Part shown: in pieces, positions 1-7,748 of the stretch
Numbering within the stretch: position 1 is the first letter of the stretch
Layout: each line of letters opens with the position of its first letter
Assembly (NCBI RefSeq): GCF_042466415.1
Contig: NZ_JAXHCH010000002.1
Coordinates: 1,550,001-1,614,000, forward strand
Source of the DNA: Albirhodobacter sp042466415
GTDB taxonomy: Bacteria; Pseudomonadota; Alphaproteobacteria; Rhodobacterales; Rhodobacteraceae
Direction: 5' to 3'
Length of the DNA stretch: 64,000 nt
Translations under genes and position numbers: made by a program
Notes under the pieces: model-generated
Seen by the model: the letters and a program-made list of their open reading frames with translations, nothing else
Database searches by the model: none
Told to the model about the DNA's origin: nothing

Positions 1-1
1 T

Positions 2-379
2 CTCGCACCGGGCGAAGATAGCGATCTGATGGGCGCAGTTGCCGCGCAAACCGGCACGATCCAAGCGGATTACGTAGCGAAATCAGGCGCGACCTTGATC
101 GAGTTCGCAACGCTTGACGACACGATTGCGGCCGTTAAATCGGGCGAAGCAGACGCCGTCTTTGCAGATAAAGACGCGCTCGCGCCCTTCGCAGAAGGTC
201 AGGATCTGGTCTGGGCTGGCGATGACGTTCCGCTGGGCGATGGTATCGGCCTCGGTCTGCGCAAATCCGATAGCGAGCTGAAAGAGAAGCTCAACGCCGC
301 GATCCAATCGATGAAAGATGACGGCACGCTCAACACCGCGATCACCAAATGGTTCGGTGAAGAAGCAAAAACATTCTGA
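2..379 (+). CDS. Amino-acid ABC transporter substrate-binding protein (C-terminal part)
   Basis: This is the last 125 codons of a periplasmic solute-binding protein; the 5' end lies outside the window, and the frame is open from base 2. The sequence resembles the second lobe of the family-3 binding proteins for polar amino acids and opines: a QTGTIQADY segment near the start, a DDTIAAVKSGEADAVFADKDAL stretch in two parts where these proteins contact ligand, and the usual C-terminal LNAAIQSMKDDGT helix. It would deliver substrate to the two permeases that follow, 41 bases downstream. The ligand cannot be read from the sequence. The linked enzymes suggest an amino acid, or an amine taken up for gamma-glutamylation. 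The ATPase of the transporter is not in the window and is probably encoded upstream. Confidence 0.85.
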   Translation, partial: LAPGEDSDLMGAVAAQTGTIQADYVAKSGATLIEFATLDDTIAAVKSGEADAVFADKDALAPFAEGQDLVWAGDDVPLGDGIGLGLRKSDSELKEKLNAAIQSMKDDGTLNTAITKWFGEEAKTF

Positions 380-392
380 TCTACAGGAAAGG

Positions 393-412
393 TCGGGCGT
401 GAAAGCGCCCGA
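393..412 (+). other. Intercistronic hairpin between binding protein and permease
   Basis: A 7-bp perfect stem (TCGGGCG / CGCCCGA) with a 6-base loop lies between the stop codon of the binding protein and the first permease. No T-run follows. In ABC operons, hairpins at this place commonly protect the upstream mRNA, so that more binding protein than permease is made. That role is inferred from position alone. Confidence 0.5.
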
Positions 413-420
413 TCCCCCCC

Positions 421-1302
421 ATGTTCGCATCCTGCGCTGACCCTTCCTCGCTCAACGGGCTTTCATGGCTCATGTGCTACCTGTTCACAGGCAAGCACCT
501 GATGTTTTATGCCTCGTTCCTGACGGTGCTTTTGCTGCTCGCAATCGCGGCGCCTGTCTCGTTGCTGTTCGGATTCGGCGGCGCTTTGGCCTCGCGATCG
601 CGCAACGCGCCCTTACGTTGGCTCGGCAAAGGCTACACGGCGATGGTGCGCGGTGTGCCGGACATCGTGTTCTTCCTATTCGTGCCGGTGGCGCTTGACC
701 AAGGGTTCGAATGGCTTCGTCACAAGGTGAAATGCCCCGATTGGGATCAACCAATTCGCCAAGGCGCAGATTTCCTCGTGTGCTCCCAAGCAAAGCTCCC
801 CTTGTCGTCCTCGCCGCAAGTCTACCATGAAATTTACGGCTTCACCCTCGCCGTGATCGCCTTTGCCTTGGTGTTTGGCGCGTTTGCGGCCAATGTTCTG
901 AGCGGCGCGATGAACGCCGTGCCGCGTGCGCAGCTCGAGACCGCGGAGGCCTACGGGATGAGCCAGCGCCAGATCACCCGCCGCATCTTGATCCCGCAGA
1001 TGTGGAGCTATGCGCTCCCCGGTCTCTCGAACCTGTGGATGATCCTGATTAAAGCGACGCCGCTTTTGTTCCTGCTCGGTGTCGAGGACATCGTCTATTG
1101 GGCACGTGAATTGGGCGCGACGAAATCAAATATCTACGCCTATCCCCACCCCGATTGGCGCCTTTGGTATTTCCTTGGCCTCTTGTGCTTCTATCTCGCG
1201 ATGACCTCCGTTTCCGAACGCGTCCTGTCGCGTCTGACGGTTAAACTCTCGCGCGGACAGGCGACAGCTCTGGGCGAAGCGCAACGAAAGGCCGCGCAAT
1301 GA
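421..1302 (+). CDS. Polar amino-acid ABC transporter permease, HisQ-type
   Basis: This 293-residue inner-membrane permease belongs to the His/Glu/Gln/Arg/opine family. Several hydrophobic helices are visible, the first around residues 28-55. The cytoplasmic coupling (EAA) loop follows the pattern ETAEAYGMSQRQITRRILIPQ at about residues 175-195, which contacts the ATPase. A periplasmic insertion at about residues 100-130 contains two cysteines. Its stop codon overlaps the start of the next permease (ATGA), so the two are translationally coupled and form a heterodimer channel. The start at 421 has no clear ribosome-binding site, only a C-run; ATG at 472 and 499 are in-frame alternatives. Confidence 0.88.
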   Translation: MFASCADPSSLNGLSWLMCYLFTGKHLMFYASFLTVLLLLAIAAPVSLLFGFGGALASRSRNAPLRWLGKGYTAMVRGVPDIVFFLFVPVALDQGFEWLRHKVKCPDWDQPIRQGADFLVCSQAKLPLSSSPQVYHEIYGFTLAVIAFALVFGAFAANVLSGAMNAVPRAQLETAEAYGMSQRQITRRILIPQMWSYALPGLSNLWMILIKATPLLFLLGVEDIVYWARELGATKSNIYAYPHPDWRLWYFLGLLCFYLAMTSVSERVLSRLTVKLSRGQATALGEAQRKAAQ

Positions 1303-2135
1303 GCTGCTTTGAAACCATTCAAGCATACGGATTGCGGGCAATCGGCATTGGCGAGCGCGCCCTGCCAAAGGCCGACATCTCGCTATGCGAACAGGTAACA
1401 CTGATCGGATCAGGCATGATCTGGAACGTCTATTTCGGCGCATTGGCCCTCATCATCGGGTTCTTCTTTGCGCAGGCGTTGGCAGTGGCGAAATTCCAAG
1501 GGCCCGTGTGGCTATCAAAACCCGCCGATTGGTTCATCTATCTGTTCCGCGGATCGCCGCTTTTTATCCAGTTCTTCCTTGCTTACGAGGCGCTCTCGAT
1601 GCTACCGCGCGGCGGCGTTGATCTGTGGGTCGGGCTCGGCACCATCCATCTCGATACCGCATGGATGACGCGTGCTTGGGCGGGGGCGCTTCTTGTTCTG
1701 GTGCTCAACACATCGGCTTATTCGGCCGAGATTTTCCACGGCGCGCTTCAAACCATCCCGAAGGGAGATCTGGAGGCCGCCGACGCTTACGGGCTGTGGG
1801 GCTGGAAGAAATTCCGCCGGATCCAATGGCCGACGATGCTGCGCCTCGCGTGGCCCGCATATACCAATGAGGCGATCTTCCTGTTCCATGCGACGACTTT
1901 GGTGTTTTTCTCGGGCTTCCCGGCCTATCGCCAAGAGGGTGACGCGCTCTACTACGCCAAATATTTTGCCGAAAAGACGTTCAACCCGTTCATCGCATAC
2001 CCGATTGTCGCCGCCTATTTCGTGATTCTCACCCTCGCCGTCATCGGAATTTACAGCGCTGCGAACCGCCGTCTGAACCGCCACCTGCCGAGTGCAGCGC
2101 CGCGCCTGAGAATCCGCCCACAGCTGGTGCGATAA
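1299..2135 (+). CDS. Polar amino-acid ABC transporter permease, HisM-type
   Basis: This 278-residue inner-membrane permease is the partner of the preceding gene. The EAA loop reads DLEAADAYGLWGWKKFRRI at about residues 156-174, and hydrophobic helices precede and follow it. FRGSPLFIQFF near residue 83 matches the conserved RGTP-type motif at the start of the transport domain. The four-base overlap with the upstream permease marks translational coupling. No ATPase gene follows; the next gene is a glutamine amidotransferase 93 bases away, across a GC-rich spacer. Confidence 0.88.
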   Translation: MSCFETIQAYGLRAIGIGERALPKADISLCEQVTLIGSGMIWNVYFGALALIIGFFFAQALAVAKFQGPVWLSKPADWFIYLFRGSPLFIQFFLAYEALSMLPRGGVDLWVGLGTIHLDTAWMTRAWAGALLVLVLNTSAYSAEIFHGALQTIPKGDLEAADAYGLWGWKKFRRIQWPTMLRLAWPAYTNEAIFLFHATTLVFFSGFPAYRQEGDALYYAKYFAEKTFNPFIAYPIVAAYFVILTLAVIGIYSAANRRLNRHLPSAAPRLRIRPQLVR

Positions 2136-2228
2136 ACGCGAAGGCGGCAGGCGGGGGCAGACGCGCGGCCCCCCTTGCCCCGCCCTGCGGCGCGGTCTAG
2201 GCTCAGACATTCTCTTATGTGAGGCCCT

Positions 2229-2921
2229 ATGCGCATCGGCATCCTGCAAACCGGTCAAGCCCCCGATATCCTTCGGGCGGAGGCTGGCGATTACCCAGAC
2301 ATGTTCACTCGTCTTCTAAGTGAGCAAGGTCTTGAATTTAAAACCTATCTTGTCGAGGAGATGGAGTTCCCCAGCTCAATCGACGCGTGCGACGGCTGGT
2401 TGATCACCGGATCACGCCACGGCGCCTACGAGGATCACGCCTTTATACCGCCGCTCGAGGATTTCATCCGCGCGGCCTATGCGGCGCAACGCCCGATCGT
2501 CGGAATTTGCTTTGGCCATCAGATCATCGCGCAAGCGCTTGGCGGCAAAGTCGAGAAATTCGCGCAAGGCTGGGCCGTCGGTCCGCAAACCTACGATTTC
2601 GAGGGCGATACCGTGACCCTCAACGCATGGCATCAAGACCAGGTCACAGCCTTGCCACCAGAGGCGCGCGTGGTTGGCACAAACGCGTTTTGTGCGAATG
2701 CGGCGCTGGTCTACGGCGATACGGTTTTCACCGTGCAAGCGCACCCGGAATTTAAGGATGGTTTTGTGAAGGGCTTGATGGAGACCCGCGGTCGCGGCGT
2801 TGTTCCCGACGACTTGCTCGACGCCGCGAATGAGCGTCTCGGCATCCCCAATTTAGACGCCAAAATCGCGGACCGGATTGGCGCGTTTTTCCGCGCTCAC
2901 GCCCCCACCGCTGCCGTTTAA
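2229..2921 (+). CDS. Class I glutamine amidotransferase-like hydrolase
   Basis: This 230-residue protein has the fold and catalytic triad of class I glutamine amidotransferases: Cys94 in the nucleophile elbow (GICFGHQ) and His172/Glu174 in AHPEF. It is a stand-alone domain with no synthetase part, similar to GMP-synthase-like amidotransferases. Between an amino-acid ABC transporter and a glutamine-synthetase-like ligase plus an FAD oxidase, it may hydrolyse a gamma-glutamyl intermediate, as PuuD does in the putrescine pathway. True PuuD proteins are a different branch of the superfamily, so the role is inferred from context. A GTGAGG ribosome-binding site lies 4 bases before the ATG. Confidence 0.8.
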   Translation: MRIGILQTGQAPDILRAEAGDYPDMFTRLLSEQGLEFKTYLVEEMEFPSSIDACDGWLITGSRHGAYEDHAFIPPLEDFIRAAYAAQRPIVGICFGHQIIAQALGGKVEKFAQGWAVGPQTYDFEGDTVTLNAWHQDQVTALPPEARVVGTNAFCANAALVYGDTVFTVQAHPEFKDGFVKGLMETRGRGVVPDDLLDAANERLGIPNLDAKIADRIGAFFRAHAPTAAV

Positions 2922-2951
2922 TCCTGTAAGCTCATAACTTTGAAGGTTCCC

Positions 2952-4310
2952 ATGTCCCACGCTTGGCACGATAAAATTCCGCAAGCTGCCCGTGACTATA
3001 TCGCAGAACGGCGGCTCGACGAGGTCGAGTGCATCGTCGCAGATATTGCAGGCGTGGCGAGGGGAAAGGCTATGCCTGCCTCCAAATTCGCGTTTCAGGA
3101 GCAGTTCTTCCTCCCCAACTCCATTTTCTTGCAAACCATCACCGGTGAGTGGACGGATAACCCGATGGGGGCCTTCACCGAGCCGGACATGATCCTGACG
3201 CCGGATTTCACCACCGCGACCGCAGCGCCTTGGACCGCAGATATCACGCTGCAAGTCATCCATGACGTTAACGATCAGCAGGGCAATCCCGTCCCCCTCG
3301 CCCCGCGTAACCTGCTCAAGCAAATCGTCGCGCTCTACGAGGCGGAAGGCTGGAAGCCGATCATCGCGCCGGAGATGGAATTCTTCCTTGTCGCGCGCAA
3401 CATCGACCCGAACCAGCCGATTATCCCGCCGATGGGCCGCTCTGGCCGCCGTGTGGCGGGCAAGCAGGCCTATTCGATGTCTGCCGTGGATGAATACGGC
3501 AAAGTCATTGACGACATTTATGATTTTGCCGAGCTGCAAGGCTTGGAAATCGATGGGATTTTGCAAGAGGGAGGCGCTGGACAGGTTGAAATCAACCTCG
3601 CGCATGGTGATCCCGTTAATCTTGCGGACCAGATCTTCTACTTCAAGCGGCTGATCCGTGAGGCGGCGTTGCGCCATGATTGCTTCGCGACCTTCATGGC
3701 AAAGCCGATTGAGGGCGAGCCCGGCTCGGCGATGCACATCCACCAATCGGTGATCGACACAAAAACCGGTAAGAACATCTTCTCAAACCCGGACGGGAGC
3801 GAGACGGATGCGTTCATGCATTGCATCGCTGGCCTGCAAAACCACCTGCCCGCCGTGATCGCCCTGCTTGCGCCCTATGTGAACAGCTATCGGCGCTACG
3901 TTCCTGATTTCGCCGCGCCGATCAACCTCGAGTGGGGCCGGGACAATCGCACCACCGGCCTGCGCGTGCCGATCTCCGGCCCCGAGGCGCGCCGGATCGA
4001 GAACCGTCTCGCGGGGATGGATTGCAACCCCTACCTCGGCATCGCCGCCTCCTTGGCCTGCGCCTATCTCGGCCTCAAAGAGAAAAAAGCGCCCTACCCT
4101 GAATGCAAGGGCGACGCCTATATGAGCGCCGAAGATCTGCCCTATAACTTGGGCGACGCGCTGGATCTGATGGGCGGCTCCGATCCGGTGCGCGCGGTTC
4201 TGGGCGAAGATTTCTGCTCGGTCTACGAAGCCGTAAAACGCAACGAATACAAAGAGTTCTTACAAGTCATCAGCCCGTGGGAGCGTGAGCACCTCTTGCT
4301 CAACGTCTGA
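2952..4310 (+). CDS. Glutamine synthetase family protein (gamma-glutamyl amine ligase-like)
   Basis: This 452-residue ATP-dependent ligase is of the glutamine synthetase superfamily. Visible motifs include PEMEFFLV near residue 140 (metal-binding Glu), GAGQVEINL near 197 (glutamate/metal site) and a HIHQS segment near 263 (the ammonia/amine-site histidine region). In this branch the acceptor is often an amine, as in gamma-glutamylputrescine synthetase PuuA, rather than ammonia. An FAD oxidase 6 bases downstream and an amidotransferase upstream support amine catabolism. The ATG at 2952 has GAAGG 5 bases upstream; an in-frame TTG at 2940 is less likely. Confidence 0.87.
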   Translation: MSHAWHDKIPQAARDYIAERRLDEVECIVADIAGVARGKAMPASKFAFQEQFFLPNSIFLQTITGEWTDNPMGAFTEPDMILTPDFTTATAAPWTADITLQVIHDVNDQQGNPVPLAPRNLLKQIVALYEAEGWKPIIAPEMEFFLVARNIDPNQPIIPPMGRSGRRVAGKQAYSMSAVDEYGKVIDDIYDFAELQGLEIDGILQEGGAGQVEINLAHGDPVNLADQIFYFKRLIREAALRHDCFATFMAKPIEGEPGSAMHIHQSVIDTKTGKNIFSNPDGSETDAFMHCIAGLQNHLPAVIALLAPYVNSYRRYVPDFAAPINLEWGRDNRTTGLRVPISGPEARRIENRLAGMDCNPYLGIAASLACAYLGLKEKKAPYPECKGDAYMSAEDLPYNLGDALDLMGGSDPVRAVLGEDFCSVYEAVKRNEYKEFLQVISPWEREHLLLNV

Positions 4311-4316
4311 TAGCTC

Positions 4317-5630
4317 ATGCTCAATCTGCTGCATGCAAACGACACGAACGGCGCATATCCGCACTCTTGGTACGCGGCCACGGCCACCCCCTTCCCCGCG
4401 CAACCGAGCCTGCGCGGGGAGGTGAGCGCCGATGTTTGTGTAATTGGCGGCGGCTACACTGGCCTTTCAGCCGCGCTTGAACTGGCAGAACGCGGATTTA
4501 GCGTCGTCCTTTTGGAGGCGCAACGCGTTGGTTTTGGCGCCTCCGGGCGCAATGGCGGGCAAGTCGGGTCGGGCCAGCGCCTTGAGCAAGACGAACTTGA
4601 AAAACTCGTCGGGAAGACCCGCGCGCTGGCCCTTTGGGAGATGGGCGAGGCCGCGAAAGCGTTGGTGCAAGACCGTATCGCCCGCCATACGATTCCCGCT
4701 GACTACCGCGCCGGCATCGCACATGCCTGTTGGACAGCGGCGGAGGTGAAGCACGCGCACCATTATGCCGATCATCTCGCAAAGCATTACAATTACGACA
4801 AAATCACCCCGCTCGATAAATCCGCCCTGCGCGAGATTCTCCCGTCGGAGGCGTATCAGGGCGGCGATATAGATAGCGGCGCGGGGCATCTGCACCCGCT
4901 CAATTATGCGCTCGGCTTGGCGTCAGCCGCGCTAGAGGCGGGCGTCCAGATTTTTGAGGGCGCGGAGGTGCACCGCATCGATCACGGTGCGAGCGGACAG
5001 CGATCAACCGTCGCGACGCCCCAAGGCAAAGTCACGTGCAACCATGTCGTGATTAGCGCGAACGGATATCTCGGCGCGTTAGAGGGGCAAGTCGCCGCGC
5101 GCGTCATGCCGATTAACAATTTCATCATCGCGACAGAGCCGCTTGGCGCGCGCGCAGCAGAGGTCTTGCGCGCGGATATTGCCGTCGCAGATACAAAATT
5201 CGTCGTGAATTACTGGCGGATGACACCGGATCAAAGATTGCTCTTTGGGGGCGGTGAAAGCTATGGGTATCGGTTCCCCGACATCAAAAAAACCGTTATG
5301 AAACCGATGCTTGAGGTTTACCCCAGCCTAAGGGATGTGAAAATTACCCACGCTTGGGGCGGCACTTTAGCCATCACGATGAACCGTATGCCATGCCTCA
5401 TGCGCCCGCACCCCAATGCGCTCTCGGCATCGGGTTTTTCCGGCCACGGTGTTGCGATGGCAACCTTGGCAGGCAAGATGATGGCGGATGCGATCGCGGG
5501 CCAGGCGGAAAGGTTCGACCTGATGGCCAGCCTGCCGCAAGCGCGCTTCCCTGGTGGGGTCGCCCTGCGCTGGCCGCTCTTGGTTGCCGCGATGACATGG
5601 TATTCCCTGCGCGACAAACTCGGCCGCTAG
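4317..5630 (+). CDS. FAD-dependent amine oxidoreductase (DAO family, PuuB-like)
   Basis: This 437-residue flavoprotein of the D-amino-acid oxidase family has a dinucleotide-binding GGGYTG at residues 44-49, followed by an Ala/Leu-rich helix and an acidic strand end (LLEAQRVG). The N-terminal HSWYAAT resembles gamma-glutamylputrescine oxidases, and a SGFSGHG motif near residue 377 is the usual C-terminal FAD contact. The likely reaction is oxidative deamination of a gamma-glutamylated amine, or of a free secondary or primary amine. It starts 6 bases after the ligase, so the two are very probably co-transcribed. Confidence 0.85.
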   Translation: MLNLLHANDTNGAYPHSWYAATATPFPAQPSLRGEVSADVCVIGGGYTGLSAALELAERGFSVVLLEAQRVGFGASGRNGGQVGSGQRLEQDELEKLVGKTRALALWEMGEAAKALVQDRIARHTIPADYRAGIAHACWTAAEVKHAHHYADHLAKHYNYDKITPLDKSALREILPSEAYQGGDIDSGAGHLHPLNYALGLASAALEAGVQIFEGAEVHRIDHGASGQRSTVATPQGKVTCNHVVISANGYLGALEGQVAARVMPINNFIIATEPLGARAAEVLRADIAVADTKFVVNYWRMTPDQRLLFGGGESYGYRFPDIKKTVMKPMLEVYPSLRDVKITHAWGGTLAITMNRMPCLMRPHPNALSASGFSGHGVAMATLAGKMMADAIAGQAERFDLMASLPQARFPGGVALRWPLLVAAMTWYSLRDKLGR

Positions 5631-5674
5631 CCATGCGAAAGCGCCCCGCCAATCTCGCAACGGAGCGCCATTTT

Positions 5675-6112
5675 TTACCCCATTAAGCCGAGGCGCGGGA
5701 TCTCGATTTTCGGGCAGCGGTCCATCACAACGACCTTCCCTGCCGCCCGCGCCTTTTGCGCGGCCTCCTCGGAAATCACGCCAAGCTGCATCCAGACCGT
5801 TTGCAAGGCAGGCAACGCTGTGAGCGCCTCGTCGATGATCCCCGGCACAGCATCGGATGCGCGGAAAATATCAATCGTATCAACGCCGAATTCAGCAGGA
5901 ATGTCGCTCAGGCTTGCGACGATTTCCTCATCCAGCGCTTCTTGCCCCGCCAAACCGGGATTAACCGGAATCACGCGGTATCCGCGCGATTTGAGAAACT
6001 TCGCCACGCGGTTCGATGGGCGTTCTTCCTTCTCGGAATACCCGACCAGCGCGATAACATGCATCGTATCCAACACATCCTCAATTTGGTCGTCGGACAA
6101 TCCATCAGTCAT
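5675..6112 (-). CDS. CoA-binding domain protein (YccU-like)
   Basis: This 145-residue single-domain protein has the CoA-binding Rossmann fold. The glycine-rich nucleotide loop is IALVGYSEKEERPSNRVA at about residues 21-38. It is followed by YRVIPVNPG and a conserved DIFRASDAVP segment, ending in the MDRCPKIE motif typical of the family. It resembles the CoA-binding part of succinyl-CoA synthetase alpha without the ligase domains. The cellular role of the stand-alone proteins is unknown. It converges with the FAD oxidase, with 44 bases between the stop codons. Confidence 0.85.
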   Translation of the reverse strand: MTDGLSDDQIEDVLDTMHVIALVGYSEKEERPSNRVAKFLKSRGYRVIPVNPGLAGQEALDEEIVASLSDIPAEFGVDTIDIFRASDAVPGIIDEALTALPALQTVWMQLGVISEEAAQKARAAGKVVVMDRCPKIEIPRLGLMG

Positions 6113-6171
6113 AGCAGTCTCCCTTTTTCCCTAACCTGCGCGTCATGGCCGGTAATTCCAAGGGGGTGGAC

Positions 6172-6209
6172 AAAAGAAAAAGCGCCCAAAGCCATATGGC
6201 TTGGGCGCA
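6172..6209 (-). terminator. Rho-independent terminator downstream of rlmB
   Basis: Read on the minus strand, GCGCCCAAGCC pairs across an ATAT loop with GGCTTTGGGCGC (one bulge), followed by TTTTTCTTTT. It lies about 140 bases after the rlmB stop and before the CoA-binding gene, and so separates these two minus-strand units. Confidence 0.75.
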
Positions 6210-6351
6210 AAGTGCGGAACGAGGGACAGTGATCGTGAAACCGGCAGTTCCGTCACCGGCTTCACTTGATAACATAGGCTCGTTAAGCGCCCGTTAAACC
6301 CCGCCGCCCCCTATCTCGCGCGGATGTGAGGCCACGTGAGGACAGGCCAGC

Positions 6352-7134
6352 TTACCGGTTCACCGCCGCATAAAGCGAGATTGCCGCCGCGTTCGAGACA
6401 TTGAGCGACCCGAAATCGGTCGCGAAAGGAATTTTCACCAAGCGATCACAGGTCTCACGCGTTTTCTCTCTCAGTCCTGGCCCCTCAGCGCCCAGCACCA
6501 ACGCGATCGGGCGTGTCCCCGCCTGCGCCACGCCTTCCGCGATGGTCAATTCCGCCTTACCGTCCAGCCCGATCAGCTCAAATCCCATCTCGCGCAGGCT
6601 TTCCATCGCATCCGCGAGGTTTTGCACACGAAGATACGGTTGGCGCTCCAGCGCGCCCGATGCGGTTTTCGCCAATGCACCCGTCTCTGGCGCAGAATGG
6701 CGCGCGGGCGCGATGACGGCGCGCGCGCCAAAGACTTCCGCCGATCGCAAAATTGCGCCCACGTTATGTGGGTCGGTCACACGGTCGAGCAAAACCACCA
6801 AAGGCGCACCTGCCCCCGTGAGGCACACATCCTCCACCGATCCCCAGCTCAACGGGCGCGCATGCAACGCGGCCCCTTGGTGGACAGATTCGGTATCAAT
6901 CTCGACCGCTTTATCAAACTTACGCGGGTCGACGATCTCAGGCTCCATCCCCGAGGCGATGATCGCATCATAAAGCTTATCCGCCGCATTCTTGGTCACC
7001 ACCAAGCGCATCCGTTCACGCGCAGGGTTCATCAACGCATCACGAACAGCGTGCAGGCCGAACAGCCAGACGGTCTCCGCAGCAGCCGCACGTTTCGCGC
7101 GTTCTTTATCGACAACCCATTTCGGTTTTTCCAT
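6352..7134 (-). CDS. rlmB: 23S rRNA 2'-O-methyltransferase, TrmH/SpoU family (RlmB-like)
   Basis: This 260-residue SPOUT-class RNA methyltransferase probably makes 2'-O-methylguanosine 2251 in 23S rRNA. An N-terminal substrate-binding domain (WLFGLHAVRDALMNP at about 24-38) precedes the knotted catalytic domain. That domain shows the three SpoU motifs: DRVTDPHNVGAILRSAEVFG (Asn/Arg of motif 1), LVLGAEGPGLRE (motif 2) and SLNVSNAAAISLY (motif 3). The length is normal for RlmB. Other TrmH-type methylases share these motifs, so the exact target nucleotide is inferred. A terminator follows the gene. Confidence 0.88.
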   Translation of the reverse strand: MEKPKWVVDKERAKRAAAAETVWLFGLHAVRDALMNPARERMRLVVTKNAADKLYDAIIASGMEPEIVDPRKFDKAVEIDTESVHQGAALHARPLSWGSVEDVCLTGAGAPLVVLLDRVTDPHNVGAILRSAEVFGARAVIAPARHSAPETGALAKTASGALERQPYLRVQNLADAMESLREMGFELIGLDGKAELTIAEGVAQAGTRPIALVLGAEGPGLREKTRETCDRLVKIPFATDFGSLNVSNAAAISLYAAVNR

Positions 7135-7294
7135 TGATCCGGCCTTCCAAAAATCCTGTCCTTTCCTGCGCGCAATTGGCGGGATTTTGCAAGCCCTTCA
7201 CCTTGTTTGTCCGCATTTGCCTGCAAATATTGGGCGAACGTGCGGGTTCGGGGTGCCTCAAAACGGATCGTTGAAAATAATTCAGAATATCCGC

Positions 7295-7323
7295 TTGACG
7301 CCCCCCGCCCCCTTGGGTATTCC
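7295..7323 (+). promoter_or_regulatory. Putative housekeeping promoter of tRNA-Tyr
   Basis: TTGACG (7295-7300) and TATTCC (7318-7323) are separated by 17 bases. Transcription would start about 7-8 bases later, just before the mature 5' end of the tRNA at 7338. Spacing and -35 match the main sigma factor consensus. Confidence 0.6.
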
Positions 7324-7337
7324 CCCGCTCAGCGTCA

Positions 7338-7421
7338 GGGCGACGTGCTGCAAGGTGCGGCAGCGGACTGTAACTCCGCCGGGGAGACCCACGCCTGGTT
7401 CGATTCCAGGGTCGCCCACCA
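7338..7421 (+). tRNA. tRNA-Tyr (anticodon GTA)
   Basis: A complete class II tRNA can be folded by eye. The acceptor stem is GGGCGAC with GTCGCCC, and the D stem GCTG/CAGC. The anticodon stem GCGGA/TCCGC has loop CTGTAAC, giving anticodon GTA. A long variable arm follows (GGG AGA CCC type), as required for bacterial tRNA-Tyr. The T arm is CCTGG TTCGATT CCAGG, with discriminator A and an encoded CCA end (7419-7421). Length is 84 bases. Confidence 0.96.
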
Positions 7422-7748
7422 TACCCCCCTTTGAGAGGCTGGGTTGGTGTTTTGCCTGATAAGGCCGATGCAATCTCCTTAATCAAACTCGGCAGTTCTT
7501 AGTAAGATCAAATAGATAGCGTCATCGACGCTGACCTATCCCGCCGGATAGGGCTTGGCGCATCGGCGTTGCGTTTCCAAAATGCGCACAATCCCCATTG
7601 TCTAAGCTTTTCTTATCAAAGATTTAGGCACATACTTACCGGATCAAACCTGACCCACCTCATTAGACTCACACGGCGCGAGTGGATGGTCTTTTTACCG
7701 CCTAGCCCTCAGGGGCGCTCGCGCGGGGCGCGTTACGAAAGTATTGTC
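7422..7748 (+). other. Intergenic region between tRNA-Tyr and the glycosyltransferase-like gene
   Basis: These 327 bases hold no convincing gene. A 7-bp hairpin (CCTATCC CGCC GGATAGG, 7535-7552) is visible but has no T-run. An in-frame extension of the next gene runs back to 7569 but lacks coding character. The 7560-7680 part is more AT-rich than its surroundings and probably carries the promoter of the next gene. Confidence 0.4.

Noticed and set aside
5631..5674. Terminator between the FAD oxidase and CoA-binding genes
   Set aside because: There is a T-run (TTTTTT) and a possible GCGCC pairing, but the loop is long and the stem short, so I do not call it.
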